Assembly: GCA_947631215.1 (NCBI GenBank) | Contig: CANRKN010000108.1 | Span: 1 to 6,871 of the forward strand | DNA from: an uncultured Oscillospiraceae bacterium | Lineage (GTDB): Bacteria; Bacillota_A; Clostridia; Oscillospirales; Oscillospiraceae | Direction: 5' to 3' | Length of the DNA: 6,871 bases | Part shown: positions 1 through 4,906 of the stretch, piece by piece | Numbering within the stretch: position 1 is the first letter of the stretch | Layout of the letters: every line of letters starts with the position of its first letter | Position numbers and translations under genes: made by a program | The notes under the pieces: model-generated | Told to the model about the DNA's origin: nothing | The model's input: only the letters and a program-made list of their open reading frames with translations | The model's database searches: none

Positions 1-1299
1 CAGAACCGGCTGGTGGAGGGGGCGGTGGACGTGATCTACCGCACGCTTCTGGACTGCGGCCTGGACTGGGACGAGGGCCCGGACAAGGGCGGCCCGGTGG
101 GGCCCTATGTGCAGACCGAGCGGCGGGGGCTATACCTGCCTTTTGCCAAGCGTCTTGTGCAGCGGGGCCACGCCTATTACTGCTTCTGCGACAAGGCGGA
201 GAGCGAGGAGGAAGGCTCCTTTGCCAAGACCGCCGACCCCTGCCGGGATCTGAGCGCGGAGGAGGTGCAGCGCCGTCTGGACGCCGGCATGCCCTACGTC
301 ATCCGCCAGAAGATACCCCAGGAGGGCTCAACCACCTTCCACGACGAAATATTCGGCGACGTGACCGCCCCCAACAAGGACCTGGACGACCAGGTGCTGA
401 TAAAGCGGGACGGCCTGCCCACCTATAACTTCGCCAACGTCATCGACGACCACCTGATGGGCATCACCCATGTGGTCCGGGGTTCGGAGTACCTGGCCAG
501 CGCGCCCAAGTATAATCTGCTTTATGAGGGCTTCGGCTGGGACGTGCCCAAGTATGTCCACTGCTCGCCGGTGATGCGGGACGCACACAATAAGATGTCC
601 AAGCGCCATGGCGACCCCTCCTATGAGGACCTGGTGGAGAAGGGCTATCTCCGGGCCGCCATCGTGAACTATGTGGCGCTCCTGGGCTGGGCCCCTGGCG
701 GGGAGCGGGAGATCTACTCCATCCGGGAGCTGGCGGAGGCCTTTGACCTTTCCGGCATCTCTAAGAGCCAGGCCATCTTCGACATCGAAAAGCTGACCTA
801 TTTCAACGCCGAGTACATCCGGGCCATGGCCCCGGAGGAGTTCGCGAAAGTCGCGGAGCCCTATATCCGCCAGGCTGTGAAAAATCCCGCCATCGATGCG
901 GCGGCCATCGCCGCGCTTTTGCAGCAGCGCACCGAGGTGCTCACGGACATCCCCGGAAAGCTGGGCTTTTTCGACGCTCTGCCTGCATACGGCACCGAGC
1001 TCTACGTCCACAAAAAATCCAAGAGCGACGAACAGAGCGCCCTTCAGATGCTGAAGGCCGCGCTGCCCGTGCTGGAGGCGGTGGACGTGTGGGACGACGA
1101 GCACATCCACGACGCCCTGATCGCCCTGGCCGAGAAGCTGGAGGTGAAAAACGCCAAGCTCATGTGGCCCGTGCGCATCGCCGTCACCGGCACCGCCGTG
1201 ACGCCGGGCGGCGCGGTGGAGATATGCCGCATCCTTGGAAAAGACGAGACCCTGCGGCGTATGCATAACGGAATGGACAAGCTCTCCGCGCTGGCATAA
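1..1299 (+). CDS. gltX: Glutamyl-tRNA synthetase, 5' end cut by the window
   Basis: Class I aminoacyl-tRNA synthetase that charges tRNA-Glu with glutamate in the cytoplasm. The frame is open from base 1, so the true start and the ATP-binding HIGH motif lie upstream; about 432 codons are visible, against a usual family length of 470-490. The first visible residues, QNRLVEGAVDVIYRTL, match the segment that follows the N-terminal Rossmann half-domain. The second signature, KMSKR, is at 592-606, followed by HGD. A CFC pair (181-189) and a Cys at 241 occupy the zinc-binding insert of some bacterial GluRS, but I do not see the fourth ligand, so zinc binding is uncertain. The C-terminal third (WPVRIAVTG, TPGGAVEI, ILGKDETL) is the helical anticodon-binding region, and the stop is TAA. 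Whether it is discriminating or also charges tRNA-Gln cannot be told here. The family call is secure. Confidence 0.96.
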   Translation, partial: QNRLVEGAVDVIYRTLLDCGLDWDEGPDKGGPVGPYVQTERRGLYLPFAKRLVQRGHAYYCFCDKAESEEEGSFAKTADPCRDLSAEEVQRRLDAGMPYVIRQKIPQEGSTTFHDEIFGDVTAPNKDLDDQVLIKRDGLPTYNFANVIDDHLMGITHVVRGSEYLASAPKYNLLYEGFGWDVPKYVHCSPVMRDAHNKMSKRHGDPSYEDLVEKGYLRAAIVNYVALLGWAPGGEREIYSIRELAEAFDLSGISKSQAIFDIEKLTYFNAEYIRAMAPEEFAKVAEPYIRQAVKNPAIDAAAIAALLQQRTEVLTDIPGKLGFFDALPAYGTELYVHKKSKSDEQSALQMLKAALPVLEAVDVWDDEHIHDALIALAEKLEVKNAKLMWPVRIAVTGTAVTPGGAVEICRILGKDETLRRMHNGMDKLSALA

Positions 1300-1309
1300 A
1301 TTGATATCG

Positions 1310-1355
1310 AAAATGCACCTCTTGCCGGGGAAACTACCGCAAGAGGTGTATTTTT
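1310..1355 (+). terminator. gltX terminator-like hairpin that embeds the ypeB ribosome-binding site
   Basis: A 16-bp stem is formed by aaaatgcacctcttgc (1310-1325) and gcaagaggtgtatttt (1339-1354), with one G-U pair and a 13-nt loop. It starts 11 bases after the gltX stop and ends in a T run, as in an intrinsic terminator. The 3' arm carries AAGAGGTG (1341-1348), which is also the only Shine-Dalgarno candidate for ypeB, 7 nt before its ATG at 1356. In read-through RNA the hairpin would hide that site. The pairing is directly visible; the dual role is inference. Confidence 0.75.
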
Positions 1356-2708
1356 ATGAAAAAGCGATCCGTTATACGTGTTGTTACGTTCTTATCCGCC
1401 GCGCTGGTGGTGGCGGGGATATTCGCCATACGCAGCACCCGCAAGGCCAACGCTCTGGACCTGTACGCCCGGGCCACCACCGAGCGGGCCTTCGACGAGC
1501 TTGTCACCAGCGTGAGCGAGCTTTCCAACGCCCTGGAGAAGAGCCAGTACCTGTCCGACCCGGCGCTGGAGGGGGCGCTCTGCACCCAGATATTCGGCCG
1601 GGCCATGACCGCCCAGGCGGCCATGGAGGCGCTGCCATACGCCTCCCGGGAGCTGGAGCAGACCGCCAGCTTCGTGGCCAAGGCGGGGGACTACGCCAAC
1701 ACCCTGGCCCGGACGGTGGGCACCAACGGCGGCTACTCGGAGGAGGAGCTGGAAAACCTCCACAGCCTGGCGGAGGCGGCCAATGTCATGAAGCTGAACC
1801 TGCAGGACATGCAGGCCCGGGTGGCCCAGGGCCAGATGGACCTGGACCAGGTATACGCTGAGACCACCGCCGCCGAGGGGGGAGAGGACCAGCCGCCCCT
1901 GGCGGGGGAGACCTTCCAGACCATCGAGCAGGAGTTCCCGGAGATACCCACCCTCATCTATGACGGGCCCTTCTCCGAGACCATGGCCAGCCGGGAGGCG
2001 CTCTTCCTGGAGGGCCGGGAGGAGATAGACGAGGAGGAGGCCCTGAAAAAGGCGGCCAAGTTCCTGGACGTGTCCGCCTCGGCCCTGCGCTCCGCCGGGG
2101 AGTGCGGCGGCGACGTGCCCTGCTGGATATGCGCCGGCTTTGCCGCCGGCACGGACTACACCGTCTACGTGACGAAGCAGGGCGGGGAGATATGGTCCGT
2201 CATCGGCCAGCGGGACGTGGGCCGGGCGGTGTACACCGTGGAGCAGGGGCTCTCTATCGCGGAGGATATGATGACCGGCTGGGGGCTCAAAAACATGGAG
2301 CGGAGCTATCATGAGCTCTCCGACGGGGTGCTCGTGGTGAACTTCGAGCACGCGGAGAACGGCGTGCGCTGCTACCCCGACCTCATCAAGGTGGCGGTGG
2401 CCATGGACACGGGCACGCTCATGAGCTATGACGCCAAGGGCTATATCACCGCCCACACCAAGAGGACCATCCCGGAGGCGGCTGTCTCTACTGAGGCGGC
2501 CCAGAGCGGCCTTTCCCAGCAGCTTTCCGTGCAGGAGCACGCCATGGCCATCATCCCCACCGAGGGCGGCCGGGAGAAGTACTGCCATGAGTTCCTCTGC
2601 CAGACAGAGGACGGGGACCGGTACCTCATGTACGTGAACGCCCAGACCGGCCGGCAGGAAAAGATACTCATCCTTTTGGAGGACGAGTCCGGTACGCTGA
2701 CAGTTTGA
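1356..2708 (+). CDS. ypeB: Spore germination protein YpeB
   Basis: Homologue of YpeB, the forespore inner-membrane protein needed for localisation and stability of the spore cortex lytic enzyme SleB in Bacillus. The protein has 450 residues, close to the usual YpeB length. Residues 1-6 are basic and residues 8-25 form an uncleaved signal anchor. A helical N-terminal region reaches to about residue 185, and PepSY-like repeats fill the C-terminal half. Recognisable family segments are FPEIPTLIYDGPFS from residue 194 and YPDLIKVAVAMDTGTLMSYD from residue 340. The ATG at 1356 is preceded by AAGAGGTG at 7-nt spacing, inside a hairpin. sleB, usually the upstream operon partner in Bacillus, is not adjacent: gltX lies upstream and an unrelated membrane-protein gene downstream. 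An unusual feature is a Cys cluster, C250 plus a CWIC motif at 256-259. No sporulation-type promoter was recognised in the short upstream gap. Family assignment is strong; germination function here is inferred. Confidence 0.93.
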   Translation: MKKRSVIRVVTFLSAALVVAGIFAIRSTRKANALDLYARATTERAFDELVTSVSELSNALEKSQYLSDPALEGALCTQIFGRAMTAQAAMEALPYASRELEQTASFVAKAGDYANTLARTVGTNGGYSEEELENLHSLAEAANVMKLNLQDMQARVAQGQMDLDQVYAETTAAEGGEDQPPLAGETFQTIEQEFPEIPTLIYDGPFSETMASREALFLEGREEIDEEEALKKAAKFLDVSASALRSAGECGGDVPCWICAGFAAGTDYTVYVTKQGGEIWSVIGQRDVGRAVYTVEQGLSIAEDMMTGWGLKNMERSYHELSDGVLVVNFEHAENGVRCYPDLIKVAVAMDTGTLMSYDAKGYITAHTKRTIPEAAVSTEAAQSGLSQQLSVQEHAMAIIPTEGGREKYCHEFLCQTEDGDRYLMYVNAQTGRQEKILILLEDESGTLTV

Positions 2709-2760
2709 AGAAAAAGTAGAAAAAATTTTTAAAAAACTTTATATTAAGGGCAAAAAGGGG

Positions 2761-2789
2761 TTGTATCTTTCTGTAACTTTTGTTATAAT
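2761..2789 (+). promoter_or_regulatory. Extended -10 promoter of the zinc-ribbon membrane protein gene
   Basis: The -10 box TATAAT (2784-2789) is preceded by TGT, giving an extended -10. A weak -35, TTGTAT (2761-2766), sits at exactly 17-bp spacing. Transcription should begin near 2796, about 18 nt before the ATG at 2814. The A/T-rich tract just upstream (2708-2750) may help promoter activity; it contains no convincing GC-rich terminator for ypeB. Confidence 0.7.
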
Positions 2790-2803
2790 TGCGTTACAGA
2801 AAG
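2767..2803. promoter_or_regulatory. Operator-like perfect inverted repeat bracketing the -10 box
   Basis: CTTTCTGTAAC (2767-2777) and GTTACAGAAAG (2793-2803) are perfect 11-bp inverted copies separated by 15 bp. The left copy fills the promoter spacer just after the -35, and the right copy covers the predicted start site and runs into the Shine-Dalgarno region. RNA begun near 2796 would lack the left arm, so this is better explained as a DNA site for a dimeric or tetrameric regulator than as an RNA hairpin. The regulator is unknown. Confidence 0.55.
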
Positions 2804-2813
2804 GTGTGATCGA

Positions 2814-3476
2814 ATGAATATCGTACCCAATACGACCTGCCGGCGCTGTCATCGGCAGTATCCTTCGTTCCGCAGCCGCTGTCCCTACTGCGGCGCCAAA
2901 AAGACAAAGACGGTGCGTACCGCTGTGCCGGAGACGGACAGCGCCGTGCCCAGCACGCCCGCCGCCAAGAGCGCGGCCGAGGCGGTAAATATGCAGATGA
3001 TCATCGGTGCAGTGTTGCTTTTGGCGGTGATCGTGCTCACCATCGTCATCGTGTCCGCCAACGTGAGCCGGGACGTGAAGGAGGCCGAGCAGATCCAGAC
3101 CCAGCTGGAGATCGAAAGCCAGACCACGCCCGTGCCGCCTCCCACGGCCACGCCGTCCCCGTCGCCCACGCCTGCCCGTCAGATCACGAAGGTCTCCATC
3201 AGCGGCCAGGAATACCAGCCCGGTCACGAGTATAATGGAGACACCTTCTACGCCCGTGTCGGCAACGCAGATTATCACTTCACCGTCTCCTGGTATCCCC
3301 AGGATGTTATGTGCACGCCTGAGTGGTCCAGCAACAACGAGGAGGTTGCCACCGTGGAGGGCAGCGGCGCCGACGGCTATATCAAGATCGTCGGCCCCGG
3401 CGACGCCACCATCACCGTAAAGGTCAGCGACGACCCCCAGGGCAGCGGCACCGTCTCTGTCCACGTCACAGGATGA
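2814..3476 (+). CDS. Membrane protein: N-terminal zinc ribbon, TM segment, extracellular Ig-like (BIG2-type) domain
   Basis: 220 residues with a clear four-part layout. Residues 9-26 form a zinc ribbon (C9, C12, C23, C26; CRRC and CPYC knuckles). Residues 28-59 are a basic, then Ala/Pro-rich linker. Residues 62-81 are a single hydrophobic transmembrane segment. Residues 103-121 are a Pro/Thr/Ser spacer of the kind used at cell walls. Residues 123-220 resemble a bacterial Ig-like group 2 domain, with WSSNNEEVATVEG and GPGDATITVKVSD as the telltale strands. The likely topology is zinc ribbon inside and Ig-like domain outside. No enzyme motif is present, so sensing, scaffolding or surface adhesion are all open. 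The ATG at 2814 follows AAAGGTG (2800-2806). The gene has its own promoter with an operator-like repeat and ends before a strong terminator, so it is probably monocistronic. The architecture is secure and the function unknown. Confidence 0.88.
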   Translation: MNIVPNTTCRRCHRQYPSFRSRCPYCGAKKTKTVRTAVPETDSAVPSTPAAKSAAEAVNMQMIIGAVLLLAVIVLTIVIVSANVSRDVKEAEQIQTQLEIESQTTPVPPPTATPSPSPTPARQITKVSISGQEYQPGHEYNGDTFYARVGNADYHFTVSWYPQDVMCTPEWSSNNEEVATVEGSGADGYIKIVGPGDATITVKVSDDPQGSGTVSVHVTG

Positions 3477-3489
3477 TATAAAACAATAT

Positions 3490-3520
3490 AAGCCTGCGTC
3501 CGGCCGGACGCAGGCTTTTT
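3490..3520 (+). terminator. Intrinsic terminator after the Ig-like membrane protein gene
   Basis: AAGCCTGCGTCCGG (3490-3503) is followed immediately by its exact complement CCGGACGCAGGCTT (3504-3517), then TTT. In practice the stem is about 12 bp with a GGCC tetraloop and a five-T tail. It lies 14 bases after the stop codon at 3476. Confidence 0.93.
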
Positions 3521-3530
3521 GAATTTATCC

Positions 3531-3559
3531 TTGACAAGGCGGGGAATGTGCGATAGAAT
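3531..3559 (+). promoter_or_regulatory. Promoter of tRNA-Val
   Basis: A consensus -35 TTGACA (3531-3536) and -10 TAGAAT (3554-3559) are separated by 17 bp. The predicted start near 3566 leaves a leader of only about 9 nt before the mature tRNA. This is one of the strongest sigma-A-type promoters in the window, as expected for a stable RNA gene. Confidence 0.88.
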
Positions 3560-3574
3560 AAGCAACGCTGAAAC

Positions 3575-3650
3575 GGACGATTGGCGCAGCTGGTAGCGCA
3601 TCCGCTTGACGTGCGGGAGGTCACAAGTTCGAGTCTTGTATCGTCCACCA
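3575..3650 (+). tRNA. tRNA-Val (anticodon GAC)
   Basis: A complete 76-nt tRNA with CCA encoded. The acceptor stem GGACGAT pairs with ATCGTCC. The D stem GCGC/GCGC encloses AGCTGGTA. The anticodon stem TCCGC/GCGGG (one T-G pair) holds the loop TTGACGT, with anticodon GAC at 3608-3610. The variable loop is AGGTC, and the T arm is ACAAG, TTCGAGT, CTTGT. It reads GUC and GUU valine codons. It is a single-gene transcription unit with its own promoter and terminator. All stems pair, so identity is firm. Confidence 0.97.
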
Positions 3651-3655
3651 TAAGA

Positions 3656-3690
3656 CCCCGGGGAAGATGTTCCCCGGGGCTTTCTGTTTT
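3656..3690 (+). terminator. Intrinsic terminator of tRNA-Val
   Basis: CCCCGGGGAA (3656-3665) pairs perfectly with TTCCCCGGGG (3670-3679) around a GATG loop, followed by the T-rich tract CTTTCTGTTTT. It starts 6 bases after the tRNA CCA end. Confidence 0.92.
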
Positions 3691-3692
3691 GA

Positions 3693-3722
3693 TTGACTTG
3701 TGTGCTATAATGTGAGTATACT
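3693..3722 (+). promoter_or_regulatory. Promoter region of the toxin-antitoxin operon
   Basis: Two overlapping solutions are visible: TTGACT (3693-3698) with TATACT (3717-3722) at 18-bp spacing, or an extended -10 TGCTATAAT (3703-3711) without a good -35. The second -10 box lies within the 8-bp palindrome AGTATACT (3715-3722), a plausible autoregulatory operator because antitoxins of this class usually repress their own promoter. Which start is used cannot be decided by eye. Confidence 0.6.
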
Positions 3723-3767
3723 AGAGAAAAGGAACATGGAGCGGGACGCCGGAAAGGAGCGAAGCGT

Positions 3768-3983
3768 ATGAGCAATAAAGAAATGTGTATCAAACTGCTG
3801 GACAGTGTGCCGGAGTATAAACTTGGCTATGTCCTTGCCTACATTCAGGGAATAACGGCCGATGAGGAGGCAGACGACCTCTTTTGCCAGCGGATGCTTG
3901 AAAACTATGAAAACGACCCGGACCCGGAAAAAGGCCGTACCTTCACCCTGGAAGAGTGCAAGCGTGAGTGGGGGCTGGACTGA
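3768..3983 (+). CDS. Antitoxin of a type II toxin-antitoxin pair
   Basis: A 71-residue, mainly acidic protein directly upstream of a RelE/ParE-type toxin, so its role as the neutralising partner and autorepressor is inferred from size, order and overlap. The N-terminal part (residues 5-30: MCIKLLDSVPEYKLGYVLAYIQGI) looks helical. It is followed by the acidic stretch ADEEADD and ends in TLEECKREWGLD, a C-terminal pattern familiar from small clostridial antitoxins that wrap RelE-like toxins. No ribbon-helix-helix or helix-turn-helix is obvious, so its DNA-binding fold is uncertain. The start ATG at 3768 has AAAGGAG (3753-3759) at 8-nt spacing. The stop overlaps the toxin start (TGATG, 3981-3985), indicating translational coupling. 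Base composition is visibly less GC-rich than neighbouring genes, compatible with horizontal acquisition. Confidence 0.8.
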   Translation: MSNKEMCIKLLDSVPEYKLGYVLAYIQGITADEEADDLFCQRMLENYENDPDPEKGRTFTLEECKREWGLD

Positions 3984-4234
3984 TGTACCGCATCGTCCTG
4001 AGGAAAAGCGCAAAGAAGTTTATTGATGGGCTCCCGCGCAACGAGAAAGTGCGTGTCGTTTCGGCCATTGAGCAGCTTCCAAACGGTGAGGATATCAAGC
4101 AGCTAAAGGGACATCCCGGTATGCTCCGGCTCCGGGTGGGGCCATATCGCATCATCTACACAGTGGACCACGGCGAATTGGTGGTATGCGTGATCGACGC
4201 CGGACCGCGGGGACAGATATACAGGGATATATAG
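3983..4234 (+). CDS. RelE/ParE-family toxin
   Basis: A basic 83-residue protein with the pattern of the RelE/ParE toxin superfamily. N-terminal MYRIVLRKSAKKFIDGLP is the usual beta strand plus helix opening. LKGHPGMLRLRVGPYRIIYTV (residues 41-61) is the central sheet with the conserved arginines R49, R51 and R56. The C-terminal strand VCVIDAGPRGQIYRDI matches the family's terminal Gly-x-Arg...Tyr motif (G74, R76, Y80). RelE members cleave mRNA on the ribosome and ParE members poison gyrase; the basic core arginines and terminal Tyr favour an RNase-like member, but this is inference. The start is the ATG at 3983, overlapping the antitoxin stop; a GTG at 3968 in frame would run into the antitoxin end and has no better ribosome-binding site. 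A shared terminator follows. Confidence 0.88.
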   Translation: MYRIVLRKSAKKFIDGLPRNEKVRVVSAIEQLPNGEDIKQLKGHPGMLRLRVGPYRIIYTVDHGELVVCVIDAGPRGQIYRDI

Positions 4235-4235
4235 C

Positions 4236-4269
4236 AATAGCGGGACAGGGTGACCTGTCCCGCTATTTT
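4236..4269. terminator. Bidirectional terminator between toxin and SLOG genes
   Basis: AATAGCGGGACAGG (4236-4249) pairs perfectly over 14 bp with CCTGTCCCGCTATT (4254-4267) around GTGA, followed by T residues on the plus strand. It starts one base after the toxin stop. The minus-strand SLOG stop codon (4263-4265) lies inside the stem. On the minus strand the tail (GCTATATAT) is less T-rich, so termination is probably stronger for the toxin operon. Confidence 0.85.
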
Positions 4270-4769
4270 CCGTCCACTTCCAGTTCGATGATCTCCAGGC
4301 CCTGGCGCATGGCGTAGAGCATGGTGGCGCGGGTGCCGCCGGGGGAGCCGTTGTAGGCCGCAATGAGATAATGGGAGGCGTCCACCATGTACCGGTTGCG
4401 GTCCATCATGCAGTCGGGCGTATAGGCCCGATGCAGGACGGTGAGGGTGTCGCATTCCTCCGCCAGACGGAAGTAGCGGCTCTTCCAGAGGCCGCTCCAC
4501 TTTGCCTCCTGGCCCGCGTGGGGCACGGCGGCCTCCAGCGTCACGTCCGGGTGCTCGTCCCGCAATGCCACCACCGCCTCGCCGAAGTACATATCCGCGC
4601 CGGTGGCCATGCCGCATATGAAATGGCGGCATCCGGCGGCATACAGCGAGGCCAGCACGTCGGCGATGGCCTGTTTCAGATTCAAACATCTGGGGTCGCG
4701 CTCATTGTCGCCCCAAGGCAGCTTGTCGGCCCGGTGGCCGGTAAAGCAGCATGTTATTTCCCGTTCCAT
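4263..4769 (-). CDS. SLOG-family protein (DUF1273/YpsA-like)
   Basis: A 168-residue cytoplasmic protein with the DUF1273/YpsA-type SLOG fold, a Rossmann-like domain thought to bind nucleotides or nucleotide-derived ligands. Landmarks are ITCCFTGHRADKLPWG (residues 5-20), the glycine-rich ligand loop GMATGAD (53-59), the conserved MMDRNRYMVD (121-130) and a second Gly loop SPGGT (142-146). No catalytic role is established for this subgroup that I can support. The frame extends upstream to an ATG at 4901, but homology begins at the ATG at 4769, and a promoter (TTGCAA, 17 bp, CATAAT on the minus strand) overlaps the extension. I therefore choose 4769. There is no real Shine-Dalgarno site, and the predicted transcription start falls on the ATG itself. 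The gene converges on the toxin gene and is divergent from the lipoprotein gene. Confidence 0.88.
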   Translation of the reverse strand: MEREITCCFTGHRADKLPWGDNERDPRCLNLKQAIADVLASLYAAGCRHFICGMATGADMYFGEAVVALRDEHPDVTLEAAVPHAGQEAKWSGLWKSRYFRLAEECDTLTVLHRAYTPDCMMDRNRYMVDASHYLIAAYNGSPGGTRATMLYAMRQGLEIIELEVDGK

Positions 4770-4775
4770 GGACCC

Positions 4776-4804
4776 ATTATGGCATAGACCCGCCCTCATT
4801 GCAA
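4776..4804 (-). promoter_or_regulatory. Promoter of the SLOG gene, predicting a leaderless mRNA
   Basis: Read on the minus strand, -35 TTGCAA (4799-4804) and -10 CATAAT (4776-4781) are separated by 17 bp. Only six bases lie between the -10 and the ATG at 4769, so a standard +1 falls on the A of the start codon. The missing Shine-Dalgarno site agrees with leaderless translation. Confidence 0.55.
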
Positions 4805-4906
4805 TCAAATATTTCCAGCGCTGTTTTTGTTGGCCCATGAAAGTTTCGGCGAAAAGTTGGCATAATAGTGCTTGTACAAATTTTAAGTTCAATGGAGGCA
4901 TACGTG

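Noticed and set aside
328..1266. Minus-strand open frame of 312 codons opposite gltX
   Set aside because: It is a mirror of the third-position GC bias in gltX. The translation is His/Gly/Val-rich and shows no family motif.
1392..2588. Long minus-strand open frame (398 codons) opposite ypeB
   Set aside because: It is a shadow of the GC-rich ypeB codons: His/Gly/Leu/Arg-rich translation without a recognisable domain, and the opposite frame is a clear YpeB.
2709..2750. A/T-rich tract after ypeB as an intrinsic terminator
   Set aside because: AAAAAATTTTT can fold on itself but there is no GC stem. I leave the ypeB 3' end unassigned.
2739..3464. Minus-strand open frame with Arg-Gly runs opposite the Ig-like membrane protein gene
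   Set aside because: The Gly-Arg runs are the reverse complement of the Pro/Thr/Ser spacer codons; the plus-strand gene has a promoter, ribosome-binding site and domain structure.
3968..3982. GTG at 3968 as the toxin start
   Set aside because: It would add five residues inside the antitoxin reading region without a better ribosome-binding site; the TGATG overlap at 3981-3985 is the usual coupled arrangement.
3575..4234. tRNA-Val as an attachment site of an integrated island
   Set aside because: No integrase gene and no visible repeat of the tRNA 3' end elsewhere in the window; the following cassette is only a toxin-antitoxin pair.
4844..4854. TTTCGgCGAAA palindrome between the divergent SLOG and lipoprotein genes
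   Set aside because: The arms are only 5 bp, and it does not sit on a convincing promoter element; too short to claim as an operator.
4770..4901. N-terminal extension of the SLOG protein to the ATG at 4901
   Set aside because: The extra 44 residues do not resemble the family start, lack a ribosome-binding site, and overlap the SLOG promoter and the leader of the divergent lipoprotein gene.
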